DNA of 64,000 bases from Thaumasiovibrio subtropicus. GTDB lineage: Bacteria > Pseudomonadota > Gammaproteobacteria > Enterobacterales > Vibrionaceae. The notes under the pieces are model-generated. The model worked only from the letters and a program-made list of their open reading frames with translations, did no database searches and was not told the DNA's origin. Location: the NCBI RefSeq assembly GCF_019703835.1, contig NZ_AP023054.1, forward strand, positions 620,001 through 684,000. The letters run 5' to 3'. Positions 1 through 10,606 of the stretch are shown here, piece by piece; within the stretch, counting starts at the first letter, position 1, and every line of letters starts with the position of its first letter. The position numbers were made by a program, and so were the translations under genes.

Positions 1-71
1 TACTTCGCGTCTTTGGTGCCCCGGTATCAGCCAACTTGGTGATAAATGCCACAGATCAAGATAGCGAGTAG
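1..71 (+). CDS. rseC: Probable 3' end of rseC (partial)
   Basis: An open frame enters from the left edge (first full codon at base 3) and stops at TAG 69-71. Its last residues include the stretch LRVFGAPVSANL. The C-terminal end of the sigma-E-linked membrane protein RseC has a similar flavour in vibrios, and rseC commonly sits just upstream of lepA, so this is the likely identity. Only 22 residues are visible, so the call rests mainly on context and could be wrong. RseC belongs to the rpoE-rseABC group that tunes the envelope stress response. Confidence 0.45.
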   Translation, partial: LRVFGAPVSANLVINATDQDSE

Positions 72-138
72 CGGGGAAATTGGGTAGAATCCCGCACTTA
101 TTGATCCCGATTTAATTAACGAGTTAGTCACGCCATTC

Positions 139-1935
139 ATGAAGCACATTCGTAACTTTTCGATTATTGCCCATATCGACCACGGTAAGTCGACCCTTTC
201 AGACCGATTAATTCAGGTGTGTGGAGGTCTTACCGAGCGCGAAATGGCAGCTCAGGTTCTTGATTCAATGGACCTAGAGCGTGAACGCGGTATTACTATT
301 AAGGCTCAGAGCGTGACGCTCAACTACAAAGCCAATGATGGTGAAACCTACCAATTAAACTTTATCGACACCCCAGGGCACGTTGACTTCGCGTATGAAG
401 TTTCTCGTTCTCTTGCTGCCTGTGAAGGCGCGTTATTGGTTGTCGACGCTGGTCAAGGTGTGGAAGCCCAAACGTTGGCTAACTGCTACACCGCGATTGA
501 AATGGATCTTGAGGTAGTGCCAATCTTGAATAAGATTGACTTGCCCGCTGCTGATCCTGAGCGTGTCGCCGAAGAGATTGAAGAGATCGTCGGTATTGAC
601 GCGCTGGAAGCTACCCGTTGTTCAGCGAAGACTGGGATTGGTGTTGAAGATGTTCTTGAAAACATCGTCGCAGCCATTCCTGCACCGGAAGGTGACCCTG
701 AAGCGCCATTACAAGCACTTATCATCGACTCATGGTTTGATAACTACTTGGGTGTGGTCTCTTTGGTACGTATCAAAAATGGCGTACTGAAGAAAAATGA
801 CAAGATCAAAGTGATGAGTACTGGTCAGATCGTGGGTGTTGACCGCTTGGGTATCTTTACACCGAAGCAAGAAGACACACTCGAGCTGCAAACAGGTGAA
901 GTTGGGTGGGTTGTGTGTGGCCTGAAAGACATCACAGGTGCACCTGTTGGTGATACCATCACCACAGCAAAACACGGTAGTGAAGAGGTCCTTCCAGGTT
1001 TCCAAAAAGTAAAGCCTCAGGTCTATGCGGGCCTTTTCCCTGTCTCTTCTGACGACTATGAAGATTTCCGAGATGCGTTGGGCAAATTAAGCCTCAATGA
1101 TGCATCACTGTTCTATGAGCCAGAAAGCTCTGCGGCGTTGGGCTTTGGTTTCCGTTGTGGCTTCTTGGGTATGCTCCACATGGAGATCATTCAAGAGCGA
1201 TTGGAGCGCGAGTATAACCTTGATCTGATCACCACTGCGCCTACCGTAGTGTACGAAGTGACGAAGACAGATAGCGAAGTGCTATATGTGGATAGTCCAG
1301 CTAAACTACCACCAGTGAATGATATTGAAGCCATTGGTGAGCCGATTGCGCGTTGTAACATCTTAGTGCCAAGTGATTACCTCGGTAATGTGATTACCTT
1401 ATGTGTCGAAAAGCGTGGTACGCAGATTGATATGGTGTATCACGGTAATCAGGTTGCGTTGACGTACGACATTCCGATGGCCGAAGTAGTACTCGATTTC
1501 TTCGACCGTTTGAAATCGACTTCGCGTGGTTATGCATCATTGGATTACAACTTCCACCACTATCAAGAGTCTGACATGGTACGTGTAGATATCTTGCTAA
1601 ATGGTGAGCGTGTTGATGCGTTGGCAATTATTACGCACAAAGATAACTCACAGAGTCGTGGTCGCCTATTGGTAGAGAAGATGAAAGAGTTCATTCCTCG
1701 CCAGATGTTTGATATCGCGATTCAAGCGGCAATTGGTAACCACATTATTGCGCGTTCGACGGTGAAACAGTTACGTAAGAACGTTATCGCTAAGTGTTAT
1801 GGTGGTGACGTGAGTCGTAAGAAGAAACTGCTACAGAAGCAGAAAGAAGGTAAGAAGCGCATGAAGCAAGTCGGTAACGTTGAGCTACCGCAAGAAGCAT
1901 TCTTAGCAATTTTGCACGTAGGCAAAGATAAATAA
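139..1935 (+). CDS. lepA: Elongation factor 4 (LepA), ribosomal back-translocase GTPase
   Basis: The 598-residue protein matches the family length (about 599). The N-terminal GTPase domain shows the P-loop AHIDHGKST, the switch region [10 protein letters not shown], the DTPGH motif and NKIDLP. The C-terminal half ends with the LepA-specific basic segment rich in Arg-Lys ([20 protein letters not shown]). LepA binds stalled or mistranslocated ribosomes and affects initiation and elongation under ionic stress. The start [12 protein letters not shown] is the conserved family start. It is first in a same-strand run with lepB 13 bases downstream, the usual lepA-lepB arrangement that couples a translation factor to signal peptidase. 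Confidence 0.97.
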   Translation: MKHIRNFSIIAHIDHGKSTLSDRLIQVCGGLTEREMAAQVLDSMDLERERGITIKAQSVTLNYKANDGETYQLNFIDTPGHVDFAYEVSRSLAACEGALLVVDAGQGVEAQTLANCYTAIEMDLEVVPILNKIDLPAADPERVAEEIEEIVGIDALEATRCSAKTGIGVEDVLENIVAAIPAPEGDPEAPLQALIIDSWFDNYLGVVSLVRIKNGVLKKNDKIKVMSTGQIVGVDRLGIFTPKQEDTLELQTGEVGWVVCGLKDITGAPVGDTITTAKHGSEEVLPGFQKVKPQVYAGLFPVSSDDYEDFRDALGKLSLNDASLFYEPESSAALGFGFRCGFLGMLHMEIIQERLEREYNLDLITTAPTVVYEVTKTDSEVLYVDSPAKLPPVNDIEAIGEPIARCNILVPSDYLGNVITLCVEKRGTQIDMVYHGNQVALTYDIPMAEVVLDFFDRLKSTSRGYASLDYNFHHYQESDMVRVDILLNGERVDALAIITHKDNSQSRGRLLVEKMKEFIPRQMFDIAIQAAIGNHIIARSTVKQLRKNVIAKCYGGDVSRKKKLLQKQKEGKKRMKQVGNVELPQEAFLAILHVGKDK

Positions 1936-1948
1936 TTAGGGATAATGA

Positions 1949-2851
1949 ATGGCTAACATGTTTTCCTTGCTGCTGGTGATCCTGACTCTAGGTACCGGTA
2001 TCGTATGGGCGCTAGATAAGTACGTCTGGGCGCCGCGTCGCCAGTTAAAAGTTCAGGCTGCCGTGGAAGCAGCAGGCGGAGACGTGGATGCAGAAACCGC
2101 AGCGTCAATAGCACCTCAACCCGCATGGGTTGAGAATGCCGCATCGACTTTTCCGGTCATTGCGTTTGTGCTTGTGTTGCGGTCTTTTATTTATGAACCT
2201 TTCCAGATTCCATCCGGATCAATGATGCCAACCCTATTGGTTGGCGACTTTATTCTGGTAGAAAAATTCTCTTATGGTCTTCGCGATCCTGTGTTCCGCC
2301 ACAAGTTCATCGAAACGGGCGAACCAGAACGCGGTGACGTTGCGGTCTTTAAGTATCCACCACAGCCAAACATCGATTACATCAAGCGAGTGATTGGCCT
2401 ACCTGGGGATACTGTGCAATACAATAGCCGCACTAAACAGCTTTGTGTTCAGCCAAAAGGTGAGAGTCGCTGCGCTGAAATTGTGCAAAGTGATGTGCAA
2501 GAGAGTGAATTTTTTGAAGGCTTCACCACATTAATCCAGATTGATGAGCAGCTAACGGATGACTTGAGCCATCAAGTATTGGTTAACCCGAAAAAGCGGG
2601 ATCGTGAAATGGCTTATCAACCGACACCGGGACGTGGTGTTTGGGTGGTACCAGAGGGGCACTACTTTGTGATGGGAGATAACCGTGACAACAGTGCAGA
2701 TAGTCGCTACTGGGGCTTTGTGCCTGAAGCGAATCTTGTGGGTAAAGCGGTGGCCATTTGGATCAGTTTTGAGTTTGACCGTGACCCTGAAAGCATAATT
2801 AGCTGGGTCCCTACTGGTGTGCGCTTTAGCCGCATCGGTGGCATTGAATAA
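1949..2851 (+). CDS. lepB: Signal peptidase I
   Basis: A 300-residue inner-membrane serine protease that removes signal peptides from exported proteins at the periplasmic face. Two membrane segments are visible near residues 4-22 and 68-80. The catalytic serine is in IPSGSMMPTL (Ser91) and the general-base lysine in YIKRVIGLPGD (Lys146). The conserved box GDNRDNSADSRYWG lies near the C-terminus. Length is somewhat below the E. coli enzyme (324) but all signature boxes are present. It follows lepA closely and precedes rnc by 10 bases, so it is probably co-transcribed with both. Confidence 0.96.
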   Translation: MANMFSLLLVILTLGTGIVWALDKYVWAPRRQLKVQAAVEAAGGDVDAETAASIAPQPAWVENAASTFPVIAFVLVLRSFIYEPFQIPSGSMMPTLLVGDFILVEKFSYGLRDPVFRHKFIETGEPERGDVAVFKYPPQPNIDYIKRVIGLPGDTVQYNSRTKQLCVQPKGESRCAEIVQSDVQESEFFEGFTTLIQIDEQLTDDLSHQVLVNPKKRDREMAYQPTPGRGVWVVPEGHYFVMGDNRDNSADSRYWGFVPEANLVGKAVAIWISFEFDRDPESIISWVPTGVRFSRIGGIE

Positions 2852-2861
2852 TTGAGAGACA

Positions 2862-3536
2862 ATGATATCTCCTACTGACAGATTAGAGCGTAAGCTCGGG
2901 TACACGTTCAATGACGTGGACTTTCTAAATTTGGCGCTGACACATCGCAGCGCCAACAGCCAACATAATGAGCGCTTAGAATTCCTCGGTGACTCTATCC
3001 TCAGTTTTGTGATTGCAGACGATTTATATCACCGTTTTCCTAAAGTGGATGAGGGTGATATGAGTCGTATGCGTGCCACTTTGGTTCGAGGGAAGACCCT
3101 TGCAGAGTTGGGGCGTGAGTTTGAGCTTGGTGATGTATTGAAACTGGGCCCTGGAGAGTTAAAAAGTGGCGGTTTCCGTCGTGACTCTATTCTTGCTGAT
3201 GCTGTTGAAGCCATTATTGGTGCCATCTATCTCGATAGTGATTTAGAAACGGTACGTCCAATTGTTCTAAGCTGGTATCAGAGCCGTCTTGAAAGTATTC
3301 AACCGGGCGTAGGGCAAAAAGACCCCAAAACGCGCCTGCAAGAGTTGCTACAAGGTAAGCGACTCCCTTTGCCTGTTTACTCAGTGATTCAAGTGAAGGG
3401 TGAAGCACATAACCAAGAATTTACGGTACAGTGCGAAGTAACAGGACTGGATAAACCTGTTGTGGGTAAAGGAAGTAGTCGGCGTAAGGCTGAGCAGGCT
3501 GCTGCGGAATTGGCGCTAGGACGCCTTGAGTCATGA
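2862..3536 (+). CDS. rnc: Ribonuclease III
   Basis: A 224-residue double-strand-specific endoribonuclease that processes rRNA precursors and regulatory duplexes. The catalytic signature [10 protein letters not shown] lies near residues 36-45. A second acidic cluster ([13 protein letters not shown]) follows near residue 115. The C-terminal dsRNA-binding domain starts with [11 protein letters not shown] and ends with the basic helix [16 protein letters not shown]. Size and domain order match the family. The last four bases overlap the start of era (ATGA), a classic translational-coupling arrangement in the rnc-era-recO operon. Confidence 0.97.
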   Translation: MISPTDRLERKLGYTFNDVDFLNLALTHRSANSQHNERLEFLGDSILSFVIADDLYHRFPKVDEGDMSRMRATLVRGKTLAELGREFELGDVLKLGPGELKSGGFRRDSILADAVEAIIGAIYLDSDLETVRPIVLSWYQSRLESIQPGVGQKDPKTRLQELLQGKRLPLPVYSVIQVKGEAHNQEFTVQCEVTGLDKPVVGKGSSRRKAEQAAAELALGRLES

Positions 3537-4438
3537 CAGATAAAACACACTGTGGCTTTATTGCCATTGTTGGCCGCCCAAATGTCGGCAAATCAACGCT
3601 GCTGAATCGCCTAGTTGGTCAGAAGCTTTCAATTACATCGCGTAAACCACAGACCACTCGTCATCGTATTATGGGTGTTGATACGCGTGACGGCTACCAA
3701 GCGGTCTATGTTGATACACCTGGACTTCACATTGAAGAGAAACGCACCATCAACCGTTTGATGAACCGTGCGGCGAGTAGCTCATTGACCGACGTTGAGT
3801 TGGTGCTCTTTCTTGTCGACGGTACTGTTTGGACCGAAGATGACGAGATGGTCCTCAACAAGTTGAAAAAGTCGGAACTGCCGACAGTCTTGTTGGTGAA
3901 TAAAGTCGATAACGTCAAAGAGAAGTACGATCTCTTCCCGCACATTGAAGAAATCTCTAAGAAGATGGATTTCAAAGCGGTGGTGCCGGTTTCCGCGAAG
4001 CACGGCTCCGGTGTTGATAGTGTCGAAGAGATTGTGCGTGAGCATTTGCCGGAAGGGGAATACTACTTCCCTGAAGAGTATGTGACTGACCGTTCTCAGC
4101 GCTTTATGGCCTCTGAAATTATCCGTGAAAAGCTAATGCGTTTTACGGGTGATGAATTGCCTTACTCAATTACTGTAGAAATTGAGCGCTTTGACTATAA
4201 CCCTGAAAATGACGGCTTCCACATTAACGGTTTGATTCTGGTTGAGCGTAAAGGTCAGAAGAAAATGGTGATCGGTAAGGCGGGTGAAAAGATTAAAACC
4301 ATCGGCCGTGAAGCACGGTTGGATATGGAAGATCTGTTTGAACGTAAGGTCTACCTCGAACTTTGGGTGAAAGTGAAATCCGGCTGGGCAGATGACGAAC
4401 GAGCGCTGCGTAGTCTTGGATATATCGACGACCTATAA
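3533..4438 (+). CDS. era: GTPase Era, 16S rRNA-binding ribosome assembly factor
   Basis: A 301-residue protein with a Ras-like GTPase domain followed by a KH RNA-binding domain. Visible motifs are G1 [10 protein letters not shown]3 DTPG, G4 NKVD and the SAKHGSG segment at G5. The KH loop [13 protein letters not shown] is near residues 243-255. Era binds the 3' end of 16S rRNA and monitors 30S maturation. Its ATG overlaps the stop of rnc by four bases, so translation is probably coupled to RNase III, which acts on the same pre-rRNA. recO begins 8 bases after the stop. Confidence 0.97.
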   Translation: MTDKTHCGFIAIVGRPNVGKSTLLNRLVGQKLSITSRKPQTTRHRIMGVDTRDGYQAVYVDTPGLHIEEKRTINRLMNRAASSSLTDVELVLFLVDGTVWTEDDEMVLNKLKKSELPTVLLVNKVDNVKEKYDLFPHIEEISKKMDFKAVVPVSAKHGSGVDSVEEIVREHLPEGEYYFPEEYVTDRSQRFMASEIIREKLMRFTGDELPYSITVEIERFDYNPENDGFHINGLILVERKGQKKMVIGKAGEKIKTIGREARLDMEDLFERKVYLELWVKVKSGWADDERALRSLGYIDDL

Positions 4439-4446
4439 ACACGTCC

Positions 4447-5157
4447 ATGGAAGGGTTGCAACGCGGATTTGTTCTTCAGGCTAAGCCATACAGTGAAACC
4501 AGCTTGATCATTGACCTTTTCAGTGAATCAGTGGGTCGGATTAGCTTGATGGCGAAAGGGGCGCGAGGTAAGCGCTCGGCATTGAAGGGAGCGTTGCAAC
4601 CTTTTACACCTTTGTTGCTGAAGTGGAGTGGCAAAGGGGCGATGAAGACATTGCGCCATGCTGAGCCGATCAGCTTGGCCATTCCTCTCAGTGGGCCGAT
4701 GCTCTATTCGGCACTGTATCTCAACGAAATCCTCTCAAGAGTATTAGAAGACAACACCGCTTATCCGCAGCTTTTTCTTGATTACCTCAACGCTTTGAGA
4801 GAGTTGGCGCAAACTCAAAATCCCGAGCCCGCATTGCGGCGTTTTGAACTAGCACTGTTGGTACAGCTGGGCTATGGTATTGATTTCTTACACTGTGCGG
4901 GCAGTGGTGAAGAAGTGGATGACACCATGACGTACCGCTTTCGAGAGCAGCAAGGATTTATCGCTTCCTTAATGCAAGGCCAGCTCACGTTTACTGGACG
5001 GCAGTTAAAAGCCATCGCCGCCAGACAGTTTGAAACACAAGATCAATTACAAGCCGCAAAACGCTTCACTCGGATGGCATTGAAGCCGTATTTGGGGCCA
5101 AAACCGTTAAAGAGCCGGGAGCTATTTCTCCCCCGGTCAAGGAGTACCGAAAAATGA
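4447..5157 (+). CDS. recO: DNA repair protein RecO
   Basis: A 236-residue protein with the N-terminal OB-fold signature of RecO ([19 protein letters not shown]), a conserved [14 protein letters not shown] stretch and an otherwise helical C-terminal half. In the family RecO helps RecR load RecA onto SSB-coated single-stranded DNA in gap repair. No CxxC zinc motif is evident, as in other gammaproteobacterial RecO. It is in the rnc-era-recO-pdxJ operon, and the stop overlaps the pdxJ start by four bases. Confidence 0.95.
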   Translation: MEGLQRGFVLQAKPYSETSLIIDLFSESVGRISLMAKGARGKRSALKGALQPFTPLLLKWSGKGAMKTLRHAEPISLAIPLSGPMLYSALYLNEILSRVLEDNTAYPQLFLDYLNALRELAQTQNPEPALRRFELALLVQLGYGIDFLHCAGSGEEVDDTMTYRFREQQGFIASLMQGQLTFTGRQLKAIAARQFETQDQLQAAKRFTRMALKPYLGPKPLKSRELFLPRSRSTEK

Positions 5158-5885
5158 ATCCAATTCTGCTAGGGGTCAATATCGATCATATCGCGACGTT
5201 GCGTAATGCGCGTGGCACTAAGTACCCAGATCCGGTACACGCAGCAGAGGTCGCAGAACGCGCGGGCGCAGATGGTATTACGATTCACTTGCGTGAAGAC
5301 CGTCGTCATATTACCGATCGCGATGTGCGTATTTTGCGAGAAACCATCCAAACCCGCATGAACCTAGAAATGGCGGTGACGGATGAAATGGTGGCGATTG
5401 CGCTTGAAGTTAAACCTGAATTTGTCTGCCTAGTGCCTGAGAAGCGCGAAGAGTTAACCACAGAGGGCGGGCTGGATGTCGTGGGTAATTTGGAGCGCGT
5501 GAAAGCCGCAACAGAGAAACTGACGGCTGCCGGTATTGAGGTTTCTCTCTTCATTGACCCAGATCGTGCTCAGATTGATGCCGCGGTAGCATGTGGCGCA
5601 CCGTACATCGAGCTTCACACGGGTCACTATGCAGAAGCAAGCAGTGAGTCGGAGCAGCAAGATGAGTTGAAGAAGATTTCAGCAGGGGCAACCTACGCCC
5701 ATGATCAAGGACTCAAGGTGAATGCAGGTCACGGTCTGACCTACCACAATGTGAAGCCGATTGCGGCTTTGCCTGAATTGATCGAGCTTAACATTGGCCA
5801 CTCTATCATTGGCCGAGCTGCTTTTGATGGCTTAGCAAAAGCCGTCGCGGACATGAAAGTCGAGATGCTGGAAGCGCGTCGTTAA
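5154..5885 (+). CDS. pdxJ: Pyridoxine 5'-phosphate synthase
   Basis: A 243-residue TIM-barrel enzyme, exactly the usual length. It condenses 3-amino-2-oxopropyl phosphate with 1-deoxyxylulose 5-phosphate to give pyridoxine 5'-phosphate in the DXP-dependent vitamin B6 route. The conserved N-terminus [17 protein letters not shown], the HLREDRRHI segment, the catalytic-region glutamate in PYIELHTG and the C-terminal HGLTYHN and [10 protein letters not shown] motifs are all present. The start ATGA overlaps the recO stop and the stop overlaps the acpS start, so all three are tightly coupled. Confidence 0.97.
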   Translation: MNPILLGVNIDHIATLRNARGTKYPDPVHAAEVAERAGADGITIHLREDRRHITDRDVRILRETIQTRMNLEMAVTDEMVAIALEVKPEFVCLVPEKREELTTEGGLDVVGNLERVKAATEKLTAAGIEVSLFIDPDRAQIDAAVACGAPYIELHTGHYAEASSESEQQDELKKISAGATYAHDQGLKVNAGHGLTYHNVKPIAALPELIELNIGHSIIGRAAFDGLAKAVADMKVEMLEARR

Positions 5886-6265
5886 TGGCTATTCTCGGCG
5901 TTGGTACGGACATTTGTCAGATTGACCGTGTAGAAGGCAGTTTATCGCGATTAGGGGAGGCGTTTGCAAAACGTATTCTTACTGACCAAGAGATGGCTGT
6001 TTTCCACCAGCGTACCCATGCCCATCGCTTTCTTGCGAAGCGGTTTGCGGCAAAAGAAGCCGCCGCGAAAGCCCTTGGCACGGGGATAGCCTGTGGCGTG
6101 ACGTTTCACGATTTTGAAATTAGCAATGACGATAAAGGTAAGCCCTTACTTACTTTGCAAGGTGCGGCGAAAAAGCGCTTTGAGGCGATGGCCGGTCAAC
6201 ATATTCACTTATCGATATCGGATGAAAAGCAATACGCAGTCGCGACAGTGATTTACGAAGCTTAG
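5885..6265 (+). CDS. acpS: Holo-[acyl-carrier-protein] synthase
   Basis: A 126-residue phosphopantetheinyl transferase that moves 4'-phosphopantetheine from CoA to a serine of ACP. The magnesium-binding motif [12 protein letters not shown] is at residues 5-16, and the second signature [16 protein letters not shown] lies near residues 55-70, as expected for this trimeric family. The ATG shares its first base with the last base of the pdxJ stop. It is the last gene of the lepA-acpS run and is followed by a strong hairpin terminator. Confidence 0.97.
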   Translation: MAILGVGTDICQIDRVEGSLSRLGEAFAKRILTDQEMAVFHQRTHAHRFLAKRFAAKEAAAKALGTGIACGVTFHDFEISNDDKGKPLLTLQGAAKKRFEAMAGQHIHLSISDEKQYAVATVIYEA

Positions 6266-6282
6266 GCTGGTCTCATGGAACT

Positions 6283-6312
6283 AAAAAAGGCTGGGGGATC
6301 CCAGCCTTTTTT
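6283..6312. terminator. Bidirectional intrinsic terminator, acpS / barA
   Basis: An 11-bp inverted repeat (AAAAGGCTGGG / CCCAGCCTTTT) closes a 4-base loop and is flanked by A and T runs. It can therefore stop transcription from acpS (plus) and from barA (minus), which converge here. Confidence 0.92.
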
Positions 6313-6320
6313 GTAGGTGA

Positions 6321-9098
6321 TTAGCTGGCGACAAGAAACTCTTGCGACGCTTTAACGACGTTATTCATTTCATCAACTAGTTCAAACAGCTCAGGTTCAA
6401 TATCGCTCAGCGGCGTTTCCTGTTTCAACAAGGTTTCGATGTCGTGGCAGAGCTTCTTGAGCTTAGGGACACCGGAGTACGCGCAGCTACCATGTAGCTT
6501 GTGGATTGGTGGCCATAGGTCAACATCTTTACCGTCAAGGGCTTCGTTGACCAAGAGCTCAACTTCAGGCATGTAATCGAGTAGCATTTGCAGCATATCT
6601 TGGGCTAAATCTTCTTTACCGGCTGATTGCTGCATCGCTTGTGACCAATTGATACTGCCATTCTCGCTAATCAAGGGCTCGCTGCTGGGTTGCGATGGCG
6701 GCTCCTGAAGAGGTTCAGCCTCTGGTGTTGGCGTATTGAGTGCAGAAGTATCAATCCAGCTTGCAAATATCTGTTCTAAAATATGCTCTTCAATCGGTTT
6801 GGTGAGGTAGTCATCCATTCCTTCACTGAGTAAGCGCTCACGTTCTCCTGCCATAGCATGCGCTGTGACCGCGACGATGGGGGTCTCGGCATTCAGTGGT
6901 GTTTTACGGATCTCTTTACACGCAGTGACCCCATCCATCTCAGGCATTTGAATATCCATGAAGATCAAATCGTATTCGTGCTGTGTGGCATATTCGAGGG
7001 CTTGCTTGCCGTTGGTGGCTTTATCGACTTGTTCAACTCGCTCTTTGAGTAGTGCGGTGATCAGCTTTAAGTTTGCTGGGTTGTCATCCACAGCCATGAT
7101 CCGCAGCGGAGCAATAGGGTTAGGCAGAGATGGAACCACACTTAAGTTACTGGTGCTGATATCCGGATCCATCAGAAGCTCAAATAGCTTACGTGCAGCA
7201 ACAGGCTTAGGTAAGCAGCCACTAATGCCTCGCGCGAGTAAGTGTTCTGATAACGCGAGCTCGGTGCTAGGGAGCATCGCAAAGACCTGCGGTGCAAACT
7301 GTTCAAGTAAGCATATATCTGCTTCAAGCTGGGTAAGATCAGGAATGTTACTCGGGGTTAAATTGTAGATAGCAAAGTCATGCGGCTCGACCTTTTCTGG
7401 AATGGTTGAGCGATAAGTGACATGCAAACCACCGCGGATAAGGTTTTGTTGGATTATTGACGCCGCTTGCATGTTCGCTTCAATGAGCAAGACTTTCTTG
7501 CCGAGCAGTGAATGGATATCTAGCGGTTGAGATACAGGCAAATCGGTTTTCATCAAGCGCACTGAGAACCAGAATGTTGACCCTTGATGGAGGCGACTAG
7601 TAAAACCGACTTCTCCTTCCATTTGGCTAACGAGTTTCTGGGTGATAACCAAGCCAAGGCCCGTACCGCCATAGCGACGCGAAATAGAGGCGTCAGCCTG
7701 ACTAAATGCCTGAAACAGTTGTGCTTGTTGGCGTTCGGAAATACCAATGCCGGTGTCGCGGACCATAAATTGGAGATCGATGGCGTTATCGCGTTCTGAT
7801 TTGAGTTCAACAGAGATATCGATGTTACCGCGTTCAGTGAATTTGACTGAGTTACCAATGAGATTGGTTAAAATTTGCTGAATGCGCATTGGGTCGCCGA
7901 TTAACCCAAAAGGAACACGGTGATCCACTTTTAGCGTAAGTTCTAGCCCTTTCTCATGAGCACTGGGTGCCAACAAACGCATCACTTCGTCGAGAGAGTC
8001 ATGGAAATCGAACGGAATGTTCTCTAACAGGAGTTTACCGGCTTCAAGCTTCGAGAAGTCGAGAATATCATTAATGATCGTTAAGAGGTTGTTCGCCGAC
8101 TTTTCAATCGTATGTAGGTAGTCACGTTGGCTGGTGGTGAGTTGTGTCTTCAACATCTGACGCGTAAAGCCAATGACCCCATTGAGTGGCGTGCGGAGCT
8201 CATGTGACATGTTTGCCAAGAACTCCGACTTGACGCGTGCCGCTTCCTGCGCGCGCTTTTTAGCGATATCGAGCTCGACATTTTGGATCTCGAGCTGCTC
8301 TAAGGTTTCCAGTAGATCCGATGTCGCTTGGTCAATACTCTGCTGCATCTCACCATGGTAGTCAGACAATGAAATCGCCATAGCGTTGATACCATTTTTT
8401 AGCGTATCTAGCTCGCCGATCATCCGGCCTTCAATTCGGGTGTCGATATGACCACGACGAATACGATCCACCATGTCCACCATGTCAGTGATGGGACCTG
8501 TGACCTCTTTGGTGAGTTTATATGCGAAAATCCCTGAAATGGCTAAGCCTAAGCTCAACACAAGTGCAGCGGTGAACATCTCTTGGTATTGCTGCAGCCT
8601 CAGCGCGCTTAAGTCAATTTCAAGCGCGACATAACCGAGTATGCTGTCGTTTTCATCTCCCCGGTTCAGGTTGGTGAAATCATTTTCGACAATAATAGGG
8701 GTTTTAAAGACTAAAGCATTGTCATGCCACTTGAGTCGGGTGTTCGTGGGGAAAGGCTCATCAGCCGGGAACATGAGATATTCAAAATTGCGATGGAAGT
8801 TGGAGGTGACGAACAGTTCATTGTTCTTATCAAACACCGCAATGGTACGAATGATGTCGGAGTGCTTGCGGTGCGCATAGTTAATCATATACCGCACCGA
8901 CTCGCGGTTGTTAGTGCTCATCCCATTGCCTGTCGCAATCGCTAAAGGCTCTATAATATTGTTACCCGTGACTGAGAGTTGTGTCTCGAGGTCCTGATAG
9001 CGGTTGATGGTGAAGAAACCACTAAGCAGTAAGCCGATAATCAGGGTGGGGGCTAATGTCAGGGTAAAGACCCGAGCCCGAAGTCCGTATTTGGTCAT
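6321..9098 (-). CDS. barA: BarA-type hybrid sensor histidine kinase
   Basis: A 925-residue tripartite membrane kinase. It has two membrane segments (about residues 10-30 and 175-195) enclosing a periplasmic sensor, then HAMP. The H-box NMSHELRTPLNG carries His299, and an HATPase domain follows to about 515. A degenerate receiver lies near 533-643, a canonical receiver near 665-780 with Asp715 in FMDIQMPEMDG, and an Hpt domain has His869 in IHKLHGS. In relatives BarA phosphorylates UvrY/VarA/GacA to induce CsrA-sequestering RNAs, and csrA is also in this window. Position divergent from rlmD-relA matches E. coli and vibrios. Confidence 0.95.
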   Translation of the reverse strand: MTKYGLRARVFTLTLAPTLIIGLLLSGFFTINRYQDLETQLSVTGNNIIEPLAIATGNGMSTNNRESVRYMINYAHRKHSDIIRTIAVFDKNNELFVTSNFHRNFEYLMFPADEPFPTNTRLKWHDNALVFKTPIIVENDFTNLNRGDENDSILGYVALEIDLSALRLQQYQEMFTAALVLSLGLAISGIFAYKLTKEVTGPITDMVDMVDRIRRGHIDTRIEGRMIGELDTLKNGINAMAISLSDYHGEMQQSIDQATSDLLETLEQLEIQNVELDIAKKRAQEAARVKSEFLANMSHELRTPLNGVIGFTRQMLKTQLTTSQRDYLHTIEKSANNLLTIINDILDFSKLEAGKLLLENIPFDFHDSLDEVMRLLAPSAHEKGLELTLKVDHRVPFGLIGDPMRIQQILTNLIGNSVKFTERGNIDISVELKSERDNAIDLQFMVRDTGIGISERQQAQLFQAFSQADASISRRYGGTGLGLVITQKLVSQMEGEVGFTSRLHQGSTFWFSVRLMKTDLPVSQPLDIHSLLGKKVLLIEANMQAASIIQQNLIRGGLHVTYRSTIPEKVEPHDFAIYNLTPSNIPDLTQLEADICLLEQFAPQVFAMLPSTELALSEHLLARGISGCLPKPVAARKLFELLMDPDISTSNLSVVPSLPNPIAPLRIMAVDDNPANLKLITALLKERVEQVDKATNGKQALEYATQHEYDLIFMDIQMPEMDGVTACKEIRKTPLNAETPIVAVTAHAMAGERERLLSEGMDDYLTKPIEEHILEQIFASWIDTSALNTPTPEAEPLQEPPSQPSSEPLISENGSINWSQAMQQSAGKEDLAQDMLQMLLDYMPEVELLVNEALDGKDVDLWPPIHKLHGSCAYSGVPKLKKLCHDIETLLKQETPLSDIEPELFELVDEMNNVVKASQEFLVAS

Positions 9099-9211
9099 GC
9101 GTCGTTAAATTGCAATAATTGCTGTCTATGGGAGAATTGGCGCTATTAGCTTAATTTAACCGAGGCTAATGAACAATCTATCTCCGCTTAACAAAGCAAA
9201 TGAAGGTCACA

Positions 9212-10525
9212 ATGGCGCAGTTTTTTAAGCCGCAACGACGTAAAGTTGCCGATACCAAACATAAATCACTTCTCGTTACGCGTTTGGATGCGCACGGAGC
9301 CGGGGTAGGAAACCTCGACGGTAAAACCGTTTTTGTTGATGGGGTGCTGCCAGGAGAAGAGGCACTAATCCAATTTACCGAGCAGAAACGAAATTATGCT
9401 AAAGCAAAGCTGATCAAACTTTTAAAAACCACAGCTGAGCGTCTCCCCCCGTTTTGTCAACACTATCAACGGTGTGGAGGATGTAACTTACAGCATCTGG
9501 CGCATCAAGCGCAGGTAGGGTTAAAAAGTGCCGCGGTTGAGCGTTTGTTTCAGCCATATCTCGAAATCGCTGAACGTGTTGAGCCCATCATTGGTGACAG
9601 CTTAGGATATCGACGTAGTGCTCGGTTGAGTCTTTGGCTTGATAAGCAAAATCAGTTGCAAGTCGGGTTTCGCGAAAAAGGCAGTAAAGCGATCGTCGAT
9701 GTCGTTGCCTGTGAGGTGCTTTCGCCCAAGCTAATGGCATTGCTCCCTGAGTTAAAAAAATGCGTTATGCGTTTCAAGCAGCCACGTGCGTTGGGGCATA
9801 TCGAGTTGATTGATGCGGATAACGGTATTGTTGTCATGCTACGGCATACTGCAGCACTAAAACCGCAACACCTTAATACATTGCAACAGTTTGCGGAGCA
9901 AAATGAGGTGATGTTGTTCCACTCTGCTGATGGCAAGGTAACGACCCAACTGTGTGGTCCTGCTCCCTACTATGAAATTGAACAATGTAAGGTGTTTTTC
10001 CAGCCAGGAGATTTCATTCAGGTAAACCGCGCTGTCAATGTCGATATGGTTAGACAGGCGCTGGATTGGTTGGAGCTAGATAGCCAAGAGCGTGTTCTCG
10101 ATCTCTTCTGTGGGTTGGGTAATTTCTCATTGCCATTGGCTACCCGTGTCGCTGAGGTTGTCGGTGTGGAGGGCGTGGATGAGATGGTGATGCGTGCTGC
10201 GCAGAATGCGAAAGCGAATGGATTAAGTAATGCGCGATTTTATCAAGCGAATTTGGATGAGGATTTCAGTACCCAAGTTTGGGCCGCAGAGCCTTTTGAT
10301 AAAGTGCTGCTGGACCCAGCTCGTGCGGGCGCAGCGGGTGTGATGGAACATGTGGTGAACTTGGCAGCCAAGAAAGTGGTCTATGTATCTTGCAACCCGG
10401 CGACCCTCGCGCGGGACAGTGAGATCTTACTGAAAAACGGTTATCAGTTAACCAAACTCGGTACTATGGATATGTTTCCACACACTGGACATACAGAGTC
10501 CATGGCGTTATTCACTAAGTTATGA
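9212..10525 (+). CDS. rlmD: 23S rRNA (uracil-1939-C5)-methyltransferase RlmD
   Basis: A 437-residue SAM-dependent RNA methyltransferase. It begins with a TRAM domain, then an iron-sulfur cysteine cluster (CQHYQRCGGC plus a later cysteine in ACEVLS). The Rossmann motif is VLDLFCGLGNFS, and the catalytic cysteine lies in VYVSCNPATLARD near the C-terminus. I chose the ATG at 9212 (MAQFFKPQRR) because it matches the family N-terminus and has GAAGG just upstream. An ATG four codons earlier is in frame but contains that ribosome-binding site. It is transcribed away from barA and leads into relA. Confidence 0.95.
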   Translation: MAQFFKPQRRKVADTKHKSLLVTRLDAHGAGVGNLDGKTVFVDGVLPGEEALIQFTEQKRNYAKAKLIKLLKTTAERLPPFCQHYQRCGGCNLQHLAHQAQVGLKSAAVERLFQPYLEIAERVEPIIGDSLGYRRSARLSLWLDKQNQLQVGFREKGSKAIVDVVACEVLSPKLMALLPELKKCVMRFKQPRALGHIELIDADNGIVVMLRHTAALKPQHLNTLQQFAEQNEVMLFHSADGKVTTQLCGPAPYYEIEQCKVFFQPGDFIQVNRAVNVDMVRQALDWLELDSQERVLDLFCGLGNFSLPLATRVAEVVGVEGVDEMVMRAAQNAKANGLSNARFYQANLDEDFSTQVWAAEPFDKVLLDPARAGAAGVMEHVVNLAAKKVVYVSCNPATLARDSEILLKNGYQLTKLGTMDMFPHTGHTESMALFTKL

Positions 10526-10560
10526 GATAAAGGCAACTTAATTAACTCGTGACTGCAACA

Positions 10561-10583
10561 ACTTGGCCAAAAGGCCAGTAAGT
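10561..10583 (+). other. Short hairpin upstream of relA
   Basis: TGGCC-AAAA-GGCCA (10564-10577) forms a compact stem in the rlmD-relA gap, about 30 bases before the relA start. There is no T run, so it is not a normal terminator. It may stabilise or weakly pause the transcript. Confidence 0.35.
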
Positions 10584-10606
10584 TATAGCGATAATGGGAA
10601 GGGATA

